This document shows, piece after piece, positions 43,045-55,707 of a stretch of DNA of 64,000 nucleotides. Positions within the stretch are counted from its first letter, which is position 1; each line of letters opens with the position of its first letter. The stretch is from the NCBI GenBank assembly GCA_951799425.1, contig OX637393.1, positions 40,178,378-40,242,377 of the forward strand. Reading direction: 5' to 3'. Source of the stretch: Ilex aquifolium. Lineage: Eukaryota > Streptophyta > Magnoliopsida > Aquifoliales > Aquifoliaceae. The notes below the pieces were generated by a model, which did no database searches, was not told the DNA's origin, and saw only the letters and a program-made list of their open reading frames with translations. The position numbers and the translations under genes were made by a program.

Positions 43045-45245
43045 TGTAAGACCCCGTGTTAAAATTAAAGAAGGATAGTATTATCATAAGAGTTTTTCTA
43101 GGATGAATAAAAGAATTGTAGAAACCTCGAATCATTGTTAAAAGATTGATCATGAAGTTTGAGTGTCGGACGAATTGACTTTCAGGTCAAACTTAGTTTC
43201 AGAAATGTGTAAACTTGAGAAGGGTGATCAGGTAAATTTTTAAATATTTTTAGGTCAAAATAATGCCTCCATTGATTCCAGAAGGTCGAGAAATCTTGGG
43301 ATATGTAATATGAGTTGCATTAGAAGTTTAGAAGTATTCTAGAGTTAAAACCTATTTTGGAGAGGATTTGGGTAGAAAGAAATTTGATATTACCTTAGTA
43401 TTTTAGCAATAACTTTTTAATCTGAACTCATATTGATCTGATTTTTGGAGATCAGAAACTAGACTTCAAGGGGTACAAAAGTTTATTTCACGAAAATTTC
43501 ATGAATCGGCTTCTAAATAGGTCAAAATTAATCTGGAAGTCGGGGGTATACTGTCAGACGCGTCCAGACGGGAGAAACACGCGTCCGGACGCACCGGGCC
43601 GAAGTTGGACGATCTGTGTTGAGATTTTTCTCTACTTTTTGTATTATAAATACCTAAGGAACGACCTTTAGACGTTGGTTTAGCAATTGTTGATCCAAGA
43701 AAACCCTAGAAAGCTTGAGAGGAAGAAAGAGAAGAGACACGGGGAGGATTCTCGCTACGGGATTGATTCAAACACACTAAGATTATTTTCAAACATCGGA
43801 TTAAAGGTAGAGGATTCTTCTTGAGTTCTTTCATTGAGACTTAGGGTATTATCTATGTACGTTTTCAATCTTCTTGATAATTATATGATAAATATGTAAG
43901 AGTTCTTAGTTTCTTTATTATTGGAACATGGTCTTGAACAAAATACATGTTTGGGTTCAATGAATACTTGTTCTTGAATTTCCAAAACCCTAGTTTTTCC
44001 AAAATATCCATTTTATTGTGAAAGATACATGTATTCTTGATTTCTAAAGTCTTATTCCTGATTAAATCATGTTTTCATCTAATACTTGTTCTTGTTCCAA
44101 CAAATTATGATTTTTGGCAAAACCTTAGAATTTTGATATCGAAATTGAGAATATTTTCTTGAGATGATCTCTTACATATTTTAATTCCTTATTACTGTGG
44201 TATATTGAGAATTTTGAAATTGTTATACTTGAATTGTTAATGAAAATTATGATTGGTTAAGATTGTAGTTGTTGAGAAAGTTGTTGTTTCATCTCTTGTA
44301 TGGCTTGTTGTGATGAACTTGAATTTCCTTCGAGAGCTGTCGTAGAATGTTAGAGGTTAGTCTATCCCAGTGAGGGTGAGATGGTTGCCTAACACTTGTA
44401 GTGGATTGTTGTTTGTGAGAGCAACCACTATTGTTCACGTAAGTTCGAGGCTGAGGGATGGTATACCTTTCCTGGGAAGGATTAGTCAATGCCGTGGGAG
44501 ATGGTATACGCCCTTCCTAAAGTGGTTTGTGATTTGGCCCTACGGGGAATGATTGAGATTGTGTGGTTGTGATGGGTGAACGAGGTATAATCGTTGTGTA
44601 GATTTTTGAGAAGCAACCAACATACATGACAATGGGGATGAATCAACATACATGAGAATATGAAATGATGTTACTGAGTTATTTATTGATTGCTTTAATT
44701 TCTTGTAAGTTTATTCCTGTCATTGATTTACTGTATTCCGTACACTTGAGATCATTACAGCTATCATGGTTTTATTCTCAAAATCTATATATGCTATTTT
44801 TCAAAAGAGACTTGCCATCTTTTATTTGTTTCAAAACCTTGTTGGGATTTGAGAGGGATTTCCTACGGGCTTTTGCTCACCCCCTACAACACACTTACAG
44901 ATTTCGGCATAGAAGATGATGTCTATGTGAATGAGCAGGTTGATTACGCGCTATTGGAGAATCAAAATGTGGACCCTGCCCTAGAGGAATATAGTTTTTT
45001 TATTTTTGATTTAGTGTTTGAGAGATTTTTATGAAATAATATTTCAGCTAGTTTAATTATTCCGCTGCTAGATACTATTGTGTGTTGAATTGTAAGTTAG
45101 AGAAGTTACCATGTGTTATTGACTTTAGTATTTATTCTTTGTCAGATGGATGAATGATTTATTATTTAATGGTTATTGTAGTTGCTCTCATGATTGGTTG
45201 GTTTTAGATAGTAATGCCTTCTAGGGTGGATTTTGGGGCGTTACA
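43045..45245 (+). repeat. element 1 3' LTR, 2,201 bp
   Basis: TGTAAGACCCCG to GGGGCGTTACA. It is uninterrupted and shows the empty CTTTT site (44870-44874) for the composite insertion. Palindrome 43581-43592 and TATAAATA 43645-43652. Confidence 0.92.
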
Positions 45246-46656
45246 ATTTTAGGGTTTTCTTCGTGATCATATAATCTAGCAAGCCCGAAGTCTCCTAGCC
45301 TTCCATTGAAATTGGCATCCAGAAGGACATTACTTACCTTGACATCTCTGTGAAGAACAACTTTTTCTCACCATTCATGCAGATATAGAAGCCCTGATGC
45401 TATTCCTCTGATGATTCGATACCGTTGAGGGTTGGTTTTTTGTTACTATGTAAAAACTTGTCAAGATTACCATTGGGCATATAATCATAGACCAATAGAA
45501 GCTCTCCCTTTCTCCGGCAATAGCCGAGGAGGGCCACCAAGTTCCTATGTTTTGTCGAAAACCTCCTACTCCAAGAAGTTCTTTGTGGTTGAACCCATTG
45601 GTTGCTTTGTAGAGATCCTTGTAGGAGAACCTCTGAGGCCCATATTCCAATTCCCAATCCTCGAGTATTTCTGCATAGTTTCTTCTCCTTTGGATGTAAA
45701 CAATCCCAGCCAAAGTGATGATCAGCACAACCAGTACTGTCGAGGCCGAGATTGCAAGATCTCTATGTAATTTTCGTTTGGGTTTTCTGGGCCAGGGAAC
45801 AGAAGGAAGTTTTGATAGGTCTAGGCTCTGTGCTGGCCCAGTTTTGTTGAAGCTCCAACCCAGAATATCCTGGTTGCTTATCGGACCTGTAATTGGTCTT
45901 CTAGCTGCAGAGAAACCAACATACATAGAGTTCCAGAAAACTGGAGAGAGATCAATGGAAGCCAAAAAGAGAGGTAGATTTGGTTTCACGATTCTAATGG
46001 GATCTAATGTAACGATGATAATCTTTTTCACTCCATCATAATCTATCCAAACCTGCGTTGGGGTTTTACTTGTAAGATCCAAGCTCTTGTTGATCCCTTA
46101 TGTATTGGAAAAACATGACGCCGGAGCCGATACAACGGATATTAGACCGTTCACATCAATTCTGACATGATTGTTGTCTATATCTTTCATATCAGGGCTC
46201 ATATTAAATATCAAACTCAACTACAAGTACATGGTTGGAGGTAAGGCCGTTGTTCGAAGAATAGAAAACTCCCATAAACTGTTGAGACATGCCTCGCTGG
46301 GTGAAGCTCAGGGATGGTGAGATGGTGAAGGCAAAGCCGAGGCCGGGAGGATATCCCAGTTTAGGAACAATGGCGAAGATGAAATAGGTGGAAAATGAGA
46401 GCGACTGAGCCGACTCAGATGGGGAGGACGTGTTAAATTTCACAGGAATTTGGTAGAAAGCATGGCCAGTATCTTGCTTTGAAGTGTTGGTTATCCGCAA
46501 TAGGCCATTGGGAAGGACCTTAGCGAGACCATCAAGGTACAGTTTAGCTCCACGGAAGCCATGGTAGATGAACTGCTTTTCATCTTGAGCCAAGGCTAAG
46601 AGTTTTATGGATATAAGGAGGAATATCATGAGATTAATAAGAGACCATGGAGCCAT
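45246..46656 (-). pseudogene. LecRK-A pseudogene, 5' part (signal peptide, lectin domain, TM, kinase N-lobe)
   Basis: It begins at ATG 46654-46656 with a signal peptide (MAPWSLINLMIFLLISIKLL) and continues as a legume-lectin ectodomain, one transmembrane segment ([20 protein letters not shown]) and the start of a kinase. Compared with the intact paralogue it has a frameshift near 46205, a GAA to TAA stop near 46100, a TGG to TGA stop near 45371, and a deletion of about 118 bp at 45551. The deletion removes the second half of the glycine loop, the ATP-binding Lys and the alpha-C Glu region. The remainder of the gene is at 7950-8459. The deletion alone would abolish kinase activity whatever the transposon insertion did. 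Confidence 0.93.
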
Positions 46657-47142
46657 TTGAGAAATGAGAGAAGGTTTCTTCTGTCTTGAAAATTTAAGAC
46701 TTTGAATTGCAAAAACGTTTATCTAGTCAGATTATATCATTTGATGAGTACAAGTAAATATTGGGGGTAATGGTTACATGGTATTGTTAGGTGCTACAAT
46801 CCTTGAATGATAATTCAGGACCTCACTCTTTCAAATAATTACTTTTTCATTTAAAATAGTAATAGTCACATATTCAAAAAATAGGATTCACTTGTTCATT
46901 TGTTATGTTATTATTGAACAATTACACTTAATATTTACTCGTGAAGAAGCTAGAACCAAGGGAAACTTACTAGATAACAATGTTATCCTTACCATATTAT
47001 TTATCAAATTTTGTATCAGATGATTAGATCAGTGAGGTTCATTAACTTCCACCAACTATTCAATGTACAATATTTTAATACATCAATTAAAAAATAACAG
47101 TCTAATAAATAAATTTTAAAAGGACAGTTTTATCTCTTACTA
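46657..47142. repeat. segmental duplication copy A, 5' flank of LecRK-A
   Basis: Matches 63521-64000, upstream of LecRK-B, to the end of the window with scattered changes. It would hold the ancestral promoter; no certain TATA box was picked out. Confidence 0.85.
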
Positions 47143-47845
47143 CTTAGTAGTAACGTGAAAAGTGGGATGAAGCCATAAAGACTTAATGCTAATGGGTCAA
47201 TCTACATTCTCCGAGAATATAAGGCCGTCCAATATATATTTTTCTTAGTTTTTATAAATTATAAATTCAATTACTAGTTGTGAAAATCCAGCGGTGTTAA
47301 GTCGGGTTCGAATCATATTCTTTTGTATTCATATCGAGTATTAATTAATTTTAATTCAACTCATTTAATTAATTATGTCAAAATGTTCAGATACTAGTTT
47401 GATCACTTGATTTTTAGAATGGTGTGTTTGAGTTGATCCCTATATTTCTTAAATTAAAAATATAATGCTAAAATTGGATTATTTCTCAACTAAACTACAA
47501 CTCATATTTTATCATAGGGGTTAAAATCTATTTAAATAGAAATAAAATTCTCATTTAGGATAACTAATGTAAATATGAGATAAAAATAATAAAATTCAGT
47601 CATTTTATTCATATAATACTAATTAAATATGTTTATTATCAAATACGAATAGTCACACTTATTATTATTTTTATCAAGTTGTACTATTCTGAGTTTGTAT
47701 CGAAAACTAGTTAAACTTAACTTATTAAATTCTTATCAATTTTGATTTGTTTTAACGTATTGTCTCGAAGCGGAATTTGCAAACATTCTTACTTGGATTT
47801 ACATAAGAATGTTGAACTTGATTGGACTTATGTTTCATCACCTAA
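47143..47845. other. AT-rich intergenic DNA
   Basis: No gene or recognised repeat was seen. Confidence 0.5.
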
Positions 47846-48429
47846 TCTATACTACCATAAAAAGTGAGGATGAGTGAAAAACTTTTATTTGACAAAATTA
47901 ACCCTATAAAAACAACTAATCCCACTTATATCTTACTTTCTCACAAACTACTTATACGTTTCTTTTTCTTGAGTAAAGGTTTACCGAGAGTCGCTCATCC
48001 AAAGTGAATACATCCAATTCATTTCATCTTAATTGTTGCAATTAATGTCAGCACCGAGAGTCACTCAAACCTTCCAGCTTCCATATTTGCATGTCTTCTA
48101 GATTCACGCCTTCCAGCTTCCAGATTCCATTTTCATGCCTTCCAGTTTCCCCCTTTCGTTATTTGCATATTTGTCTTTCTTATTGCTTGTGTGCGTTGCA
48201 TTTTCTTTGTCGAATTAGCAAAAAAATAGAGAAACATTCATGCTAGCAATATAAGGTTCAAGGTGAGTTGTATTTAATCAATTTATATGTTTGAATTTGA
48301 TGTTTTTCTATTAGTTGGCCAAGGAACAGTCAGGGAAAGCATCAACTGGTATCACATCTCACATTAGATTTGGAAGACACCATGGAATTGTAAATTGATT
48401 AATAACATTTCAAACCCTAGATATCTCAA

Positions 48430-48435
<6 letters not shown>

Positions 48436-48480
<45 letters not shown>
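48436..48480. repeat. CA/TA microsatellite
   Basis: About 18 CA units followed by a short TA run. Confidence 0.95.
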
Positions 48481-48569
48481 GTGATTTATATTTGTTTAGT
48501 TGTCTAGAACGTGAAATTTAAGGTTTTGTAATATCTGAAGTTCTGGACAATCTAATTAGTGAATGATTA

Positions 48570-48767
48570 AGGGCGTGTTTGGATGTGCAAATGTAGTTTA
48601 TTCATTTTCAAAACATTTATTAGTTGCAGAATTGAGCCAGGGTGTTTGATTATTTCAATCAGCCACATACATATGATTCGATCATTAAAAAACTATTGTG
48701 CACGAGTTTGGTTTCAAAAATAACGAATCAAATTTATGTCTATCTTATTTGGACATCCAAACATGCC
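48570..48767. mobile_element. Tourist-like MITE (PIF/Harbinger type), 198 bp
   Basis: Ends GGGCGTGTTTGGATG and CATCCAAACATGCC are near-inverted. TTA flanks both sides (48567-48569 and 48768-48770), the target duplication of PIF/Harbinger elements. There is no coding capacity. Confidence 0.65.
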
Positions 48768-48770
48768 TTA

Positions 48771-50993
48771 CATTTGTGCAGCAAGACAGGGTTGGTGTGG
48801 GGTATATTCCGTTTTGGGCAATCTTTGTTTGATTTTAAAGGTGTCTAATTGGTTCTATATTAATGAGTTATCAAGTTCACTCTTCAATTTCCTGATTAGA
48901 TGACATAGTATGTTCTGGTTACCAATTATATTTGATCAACTTGTCCATGTGGCATTTTTCCTTACATTAGATTTGCTTGTATGTTTTTTATCTGCATTAG
49001 TGTATTGAGCAATGGTGAATTGATGTTACACTGGTTTGATTATTGTAACTTGGATAGAGTCAGACTACTCCATTCTTATTTAACCGTCAAGCTGTTGCCA
49101 TATACTGGTACAGTTTACCCATAAATTGTTGAGATTGTGATGTGGGATATCATAAGCCATGGATCACTTCAGAATCGGAACATTATTCAATTCAAGAAGG
49201 CAAGTACCTATTTCCCCTATCTCTCATTGAAGGGTTTTGTGTAAAAATCTAGAGAAATAAAATTTGAATGTGCTAAATTTGTAGTTTGTTTAGTATATGT
49301 TTGTCTCTTTGACCTCTAATTTGTTACAATCTATAATCTAGGATTTTGATTAATAGGCAGATTGAAGTAGATTGACAGTAGGTTGAGTTGGATTAGAAAC
49401 TATGCTACCAAATTAGATGTGGAGTGAAGGCCTGGGTTTTGATTCTTGTGGGTGTTACAGAGCTAGCTGATGTGTGGAAGTGACTATGGGCCCAAAGGTC
49501 ATCTTCGTTGCCCCATTTTTCAAGTATACTGACCTATTCGTTGTATTTATCAATTCTCTTTAGAATGAATTTGTTATGGCTCATTTTATTAAAAATATAT
49601 GAATTTTATAGAATTATTTTTTATTTTCAAATAAGTCAACAATCAAACTTCTGAAATTTTTTTATGTGCACTGCACACGATCCCCCAATATTGGCAGAAA
49701 AAATATGCATGAACTCTTTTGTTAACATTCTCCTCATAAAATGTCTCTTTGACTAAAGTTAGGCGGTTTTATGATGTCGCAAATGTGTTATCTTCAATGA
49801 ATTTCAATAAAAAAGTATTATGAAATACTATTTAAAAGATTGATTACTGCTACAAAAATTATCTAATTAAAGAGATCTATCATCATTCTTTTAAATTTAT
49901 CCAATTAAATAGATAAGTTAATTGCTACTACAAAAATTAACCTTTGCATTGAATTATGCATAGACTCATCATCATGAAACGAGGAAGCCAGCCTTCAGGA
50001 GGTTGTGGATGCCCAGAAAATCTGAAAGTGTATCTGTTGTTTCTTGACTTCTTAATGAGTCTAAGAAAAGAGCAGTTGGGATTGAGATCATAAATACCAA
50101 CTTGAAGAAAAGCAAGGTGGTAGCACCCATTGGTGCGAATCCAAACTAGGTTATGAAGATGAAATTGCAAGCAAAAGTAAAATGTGAGACTTTGCAAAAC
50201 GAGGGTGATAGGAGTAACTTGGAGCTGGATTCAAGGCAGACTCCAAAGAATTACCAATTGGGTCTGGTGGCCAAAGATGGAGCTCAAAATTCATGATTGG
50301 AAAAGTCTAGCCTGGGCTTATTGTCCCCAATATTACAACCATGGTATCAATGTATGCTTCATTACGATGCTTCTATGCAATAGGGAAGGGTGATCAGCCT
50401 TAGCTTCATTATCTTGGGCTTCTATAGAGTGAGTCCTTTTAATACCTAGGCAATTAAGATTACAAAACTAAGCCTTCCGGATGATTCCTTAGGCATTCAA
50501 CATTATGATTATTTCATCAGTCCCTAATTTTCCAATATTCAAATAATTTAAGACTTATCATCTACAATGCATTGTGTAATGCTAAATCTTGAAAGGACTC
50601 ACTTGAAATGCATCTGAAATGCATTAATATATTTGGAATGTTTATACTAAATACAAGAGTTCTGGCATATAAACACCTCTGTGGAAATGTCAATTTGTCA
50701 TGTTTCATTTTCTTGGGTGCTTCTATTAGCTACCTAGCTTCTAATTCTGTCATTGTCATATTTGGTCAAGCTTGTATCTTGCTATTAGTTTGCTTCACTG
50801 ATTAACAATGAGACGTGTGTTGGGATACGGTGAAAGGGATAATCACTAAAGCCTTGGATGTCAGAGACAACTTGAGGCCAAAATAAAGGAGGCAATGCAA
50901 CATGAAATATAGGATCCGAGGGAAGTTTGATAAAGTCATTTATCTCCAGATTCTATAATTCTAAAAAGTGATGAGAGCTTAAGAAAAAACAAA
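48771..50993. other. intergenic DNA with no supported gene
   Basis: Open frames near 49937-50197 (minus) and 50184-50393 (plus) overlap and show no recognised motif. No repeat family was identified. Confidence 0.45.
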
Positions 50994-51078
50994 GAGGTTA
51001 GCGGTTGATCTAATGGTCAAGGTTGTGGATTCAAACCTTGTTGTCCCTCTCCCCTATAAAAGTGTCTAACCAAAAAAA
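50994..51078 (+). mobile_element. tRNA-derived SINE-like repeat
   Basis: GTTAGCGGTTGATCTAATGG resembles a pol III A box and GTGGATTCAAACC a B box (consensus GWTCRANNC), 30 nt or so apart. An A-rich tail ends it at 51070-51078. Very short, so possibly a 5' fragment or a small SINE. Confidence 0.5.
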
Positions 51079-54000
51079 AATTATTGCAAATGTTCCTTTT
51101 TTTATAAAAAGAAAGAAAGAAAGAAAGAAAAAGCAAAGTTGTCTTTGAGCAATTTTGTGTGGCCTTGTTTTAATGGCCTATGTACAAATTGTGGCCTGTG
51201 TAGGACTCGTGCTTTGTTTTGGATGGTTTTTATCTTTCCTTGCGAGATTTTAAGTTTGTGATAGCAATATATTTCGCAAATTTTTTGGTACATAGCTTTT
51301 ATCAGCTGTAATAAAGTGTTTAATTTGGACTTCATTTATGCAATGTTCCACAGAAAGTGTTTGAACTATCCAATTGTGTTATTCTGATACGATTTGAACA
51401 AGTTCTTAAATAATTGGGTATGTGATATTGTTCAAGTGAAGATTTTTTCATCTGTTAACTTGTAAACAACAACAGCTATTGTAGTATTTGGAGAAACTAG
51501 GAGAGCTGGTTTTGAACTGTCAGTTGCTCCATGATAAGATGAACAACATAGCCATGTAAATATGGAGCTTCTGAGTAAGCTGCTGTAGGAGGATAGGTAA
51601 ATTTACTTTCCTTATCTTTGGAAAAATAGTCGATTCCAACACAATTTTAGCATTCAACTTGCACACTTCAATATTTCAACACATTCTTCTAAAGTCATCT
51701 ATTTGTTGTAATAGGGAAATGATGATTACAATCAAATGGCTAAATCCATCAAAAGCTATTTTAAGTACACATGATATGTTGAGTGACACTCATGGAGTAG
51801 TTAGTCTTTGGAAAGTTTTTAGCACTGGCATAGCCTCTGTAAAGAGAAAAAAAAAATCAACCCTATAGGACATTTAGAGAAATTAATAGAAGGAAAACGA
51901 AGGACTAGGGTATCTATATTTTGACTTACTTCCGCATTAAGCTCCATTTGATCATCCACCTCTCATTCAAATAGATCTCATAAGAGTTGACTTCAAACTA
52001 ATGATATGAACTACATTGGAGTTTAAATGTGATAGGTTCAAATGGAGAGGATCCAATTTCAAATGTTTGTTGTGTACACTTTGACTTGGAAATTGATTCT
52101 TCAATAGAATTTATTTGATTGCCCTAAAAAAACATGTAAAATTGTTTCATTGCAACACAAAAAACACCATGTTAGTTTCCTTCAAAGCCTGTGAAATGAT
52201 ACATATGCTGCGAGATGTGAAGTGATATTTAGCTTGAACCCCAATAAATTCTACCCACATCACTATGATTTATGAAGCTATTGGCTGGGGTAAAGATACG
52301 GCAACACTTCTTTTACAGTGGCTCTACCCAATAAATTAATTGGGCTCTCTTCATTCTAAATTCCTATTCATGATTTATAACATGAGACTAAATTATGGCC
52401 CAATATAGTACCTTTGTCAAACAACTTTTACACATGAGAGTTTTGGTGTTGATGACTACCCAACAGATGATAGCATCTAAGCAAGAAATTTGGGATACAA
52501 ATTGGTGAGAATTTCTAAATGTACTCCAACATAAACTTGCAAACTTATAAAGCTAAAAAAATAATAGGGTGATTAAGAGAATATATTCTTTGTGACCAGG
52601 TCATCGGATGCCTTAAAGCATGTAGGAGCTTAAGTGGATTACAGGGGCTTGAGATCGGTAAATCGGAGGATGTTAATGCATTTTCTTCGAATGCTTGTGC
52701 AGTCACGTCAGTAGAAGCAAACAAGTGGTGTACCTAGCATGCTTTTGAGAGGCTCTCTCATTGAAAAGTCCATTTCGAGGAATCGGACTAGGTATTGGGT
52801 ATGAATATAATTTCGGATTTGTTATTTTCTTCTTTTCTCATTTAAATCTTTGTAGTTAAACCTTAACCCCGATGCTTATTGTGGAAGAATTGGACTAAGT
52901 ATTGGGGATTAGTTATTTTATGGGTCCTATGAATACTAGATTTTTTGCTTTTGTATTTGCTAATCTATTCGAACACTTGTAAAGTAGGAGTTTCCGAATT
53001 ACCTAAATCTAGAAACATTAGTGATATTCTTCTACTGGTTTCATCGAATTGTCCTATTTTTGTGGTTCTTGGGTGAACTTTTGATCTTGGTTTTGGTTAT
53101 TAACTCTTTTGATTTTTGTTTTAATGTTGAAGAATGTGACCAAACTAATTCATAATGGACACCTAAATAACATTTCTAACACTATTTTAAGCACTTGTCT
53201 ATGAAGACCGACAAACACATTTACCTTTCATATGCTTGATTATGATTACGTTTCATTACTTTATATTGATATTTTTATGATTTTGGTTTGGTCTATTAAG
53301 AATTTCTATGATCTATTTTATTTTTAAGCTTAAAAACTGGATCGAGTGTGTTATATTGATGTTTTTGTTTTTTTTCTAAGTTTGGCATATATGATCAGGC
53401 ATTTAGCAATGATGGTGAGTATGCCGAAATTGACGAATGGTAAGCATGCTTCCTGTGCATCCGTTTCAACGTTCCTCTGTGGGCAGCTTCATATAAACAA
53501 TCCACATATCAGAAAATTTTCTAAAAAGTCGTTCTCGGCCTTTAATTGCATAATTTATTTTGCATATTTGCAGAATACAATTTGTTTCGAACTTGTTCAA
53601 TTGCTTAAATTAATGGTTTTTACATTGCTTGGAATTTCTTGCCAAACAAAATGGGTGCATTAGATTTTGGATTGTGAAGCTAATATTGTGTTATCGTCAC
53701 AATTTTTATAGACAAGGTTCTTAATTTTTTATGAGTTTCTACACTAAATACCTACGAGTAACAATCTCCATAATCATTATTTTAAACTAAAGTTTTATTA
53801 CTTTCTTAGCTAAACAACCATTACATTATGTGTGTGTGTGTGTACACACACACTGCTAAAACAAATTAACAAAAAGATTGTGTTGCATATAGTGTTGGAA
53901 AAGTGGGAATTGACTAATTCTTCAATTAACTAAAAGTAATGATGAGTTCAAACATCTCTCAAGATTACAAGTTTTAGATAGAGTGCCTCTATTAATTCCT

Positions 54001-54217
54001 TTGTACTAAAATAATATCTGTTTATCAAGAAATGTTCATAGCCACTCTTATTCGAAATATGCGGAAAAGATAATGAAATAGTTGAAATACATGTGTTTTA
54101 AGTATAAAAAAACTCACAAGAGTTGGTTTTCTACTGATATGGAAAACATAGTTGATTAATTGTTTTTGAAAGTAATTCACAACTTCAATACATAAATATT
54201 TTATACTCAAAATAGTT
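51079..54217. other. intergenic DNA with simple repeats
   Basis: Contains a GAAA microsatellite (about 51110-51132) and a TG/CA palindromic run (about 53828-53852). No gene could be supported. The 105-codon frame at 53346-53663 has no recognised motif. Confidence 0.45.
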
Positions 54218-54246
54218 CACATGTAATGCATGTATGCACCCACCAG
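54218..54246 (+). repeat. degenerate Helitron-like 3' end
   Basis: CACATGTAATGCATGTATGC then ACCCACCAG, T. It is the 57215-57243 terminus with mainly C/T and G/A changes, as expected after methylation-driven decay. The stem is reduced to ACATG/CATGT. Confidence 0.4.
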
Positions 54247-54249
54247 TAC

Positions 54250-54362
54250 ACTAAAATATACACACACGTACCCCACACATACTATTGCACTAAAACACAC
54301 ACACATCCTAATGCATTAAAACACATACACTAAAACATGACTAAGACACACATACACACATA
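54250..54362. repeat. CA-rich degenerate minisatellite
   Basis: Repeats of the type CACTAAAACACACACACA between 54250 and 54362. Confidence 0.8.
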
Positions 54363-54367
54363 GAGAT

Positions 54368-54739
54368 GTGAAGTTGGACAACTATGTTCTTGATCCAAAA
54401 TTGGACTCAAAGAAACTCCCCCGTATCTTGAATGAACAATGTCAAATTTCATCTGCATCTACCTTCCTTATTGACCATCACTATGTCTGCAGAGCAGGTC
54501 AAGAGCTCAGTATGGACGATGACAGGGGGTTACAGATTTCTAAGGAGCCTCCAGATAAAGGCTACCATTCTGACAATGGTTTTTCAGGTAGTATTGAATC
54601 TTCTGAAGATGATTCCCAAGATTCAGAAGCCATGGAAATTGTGGTTCCAAGAGCTCGGTCTCAGGGCTTTTCAAAATCCAACATAATTACTAGATCCAAA
54701 TCTAGCAAAGTTACTTTTTCTTTACCCCTAAATGATTAG
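54368..54739 (+). pseudogene. LINE ORF1 C-terminal remnant
   Basis: An open frame of 123 codons, acidic and Ser-rich (GSIESSEDDSQDSEAMEIVV), ending RSKSSKVTFSLPLND. I do not recognise a domain in it. Its identity as the end of a LINE ORF1 rests on position: its stop TAG (54737-54739) overlaps by 8 bp a start codon opening a clear LINE ORF2 N-terminus. It could instead be the tail of another gene captured next to a LINE. Confidence 0.5.
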
Positions 54740-54839
54740 TGCAATTACTTGGAATGTCAGAGGGGCAAATCAAAAATCTTCGAGGAGAAGACTGAAGAAG
54801 CTTATTAAGATCCACAATGTATGTTTAGTTGCTATCTAA
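54732..54839 (+). pseudogene. LINE (L1-type) ORF2 N-terminal fragment
   Basis: Thirty-five codons reading MISAITWNVRGANQKSSRRR and on to HNVCLVAI, then TAA 54837-54839. This is the opening of the apurinic-type endonuclease domain of plant L1 ORF2, with the WNVRG block that includes the conserved Asn. The rest of ORF2 (endonuclease core, RT) is missing. Confidence 0.8.
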
Positions 54840-54959
54840 GCTCTGCGCAAGAAAGTCTCCTCTAGATAAGTATGCAAGATGTTCGTGGCATACTTCCAAC
54901 TACCTGCTTACAGTTGCTGCATAACATCTGAGAAGCAACCTTCAATTTCGAATATATAG

Positions 54960-55166
54960 GCAGCATGCTTGGGTTTTTTTTTAATTTCTTATTGTTAAAG
55001 CATGCATTTTTTTACTTTCAATTATTCTTCATTTGAACTATGTAATTAGCTTGCATCAAGGGGTAAGGTATATACGTCCCCCCCTAGCTAGGTGTAATTT
55101 TTTTTTTTTTTTTGAATCAATAAAATTTCCTCTTACTGCCGAGGTTCACCAGAAAAAAAAAAAAAA
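54960..55166 (+). repeat. probable LINE 3' end with poly(A) tail
   Basis: A stretch with TTGCATCAAGGGGTAAGG, a T run, GAATCAATAAAATTTCC and a closing A-run (55152-55166) looks like a LINE 3' untranslated region and tail. Together with the ORF1/ORF2 piece it suggests an element that lost almost all of ORF2. Confidence 0.5.
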
Positions 55167-55420
55167 ATCTTGTAGACTGTCCCTGGTCAAGTGAATGCAA
55201 ATGTAATTGAAAATTGTTACACCCATTTGGAAGTAAGTTGTACTATGTTGAAATAAGAATGCTTTGATTGAAGTTCAATACATCAAAAGCAAGATGGTTA
55301 CTGAAATTCTGTCCTGAGCCTCTTTGTTGATTTTTTGACTGAAAATTTTCTTGCCCACCGTAGAAGAAAATGTGAAAAGTGAAAGGAGACGAAGAAATAT
55401 AAGGTCTCTCACTATCAGTT

Positions 55421-55666
55421 ATGCTCTGTTTGGTAGAAAGAATGGAAAGTAAGAGAGATGGAAAATATGAGGGATACACTTTTTATCCTTCAAGGAAGGA
55501 AAGTAAGAATAATACATTTTACTTCCTTTGTGTTTAGTAGGATGAATGGAAAATAAAAATGATTAATTTTCGTTTATGTTTAGTAAGATAGAAAAAATAT
55601 TTTTTTATTTTTTTATTTTTTTTTATTTTTAAAATTTTTAAAAAAATATATAAATACATATTTTAT

Positions 55667-55707
<41 letters not shown>

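Larger units (their letters stand above)
8460..45245 (+). mobile_element. element 1: non-autonomous gypsy-type LTR element, outermost of the nested stack
   Basis: Ends are TGTAAG (8460) and GTTACA (45245). The target duplication is GTTTT at 8455-8459 and ATTTT at 45246-45250, and the empty site is intact at 61989-61993. Without nested insertions it has a 5' LTR (8460-10286 plus 38793-39163, 2,198 bp), a primer site, a 3.4-kb non-coding interior, a polypurine tract and a 3' LTR (43045-45245, 2,201 bp). The LTRs differ by roughly 4-5 percent over the parts compared by eye. Its leader and 3' non-coding end resemble elements 2 and 4, so it was probably mobilised by proteins of such relatives. The layout fits a LARD-type derivative. 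Confidence 0.9.

Noticed and set aside
8460..45245. Treating the 36.8-kb interval as an intron of LecRK-A
   Set aside because: The ends are LTR termini with a target duplication, the paralogue has no intron there, and both halves of the gene carry other disabling changes.
49937..50393. Overlapping frames on both strands as a small host gene
   Set aside because: No motif, splice structure or conserved copy supports either frame.
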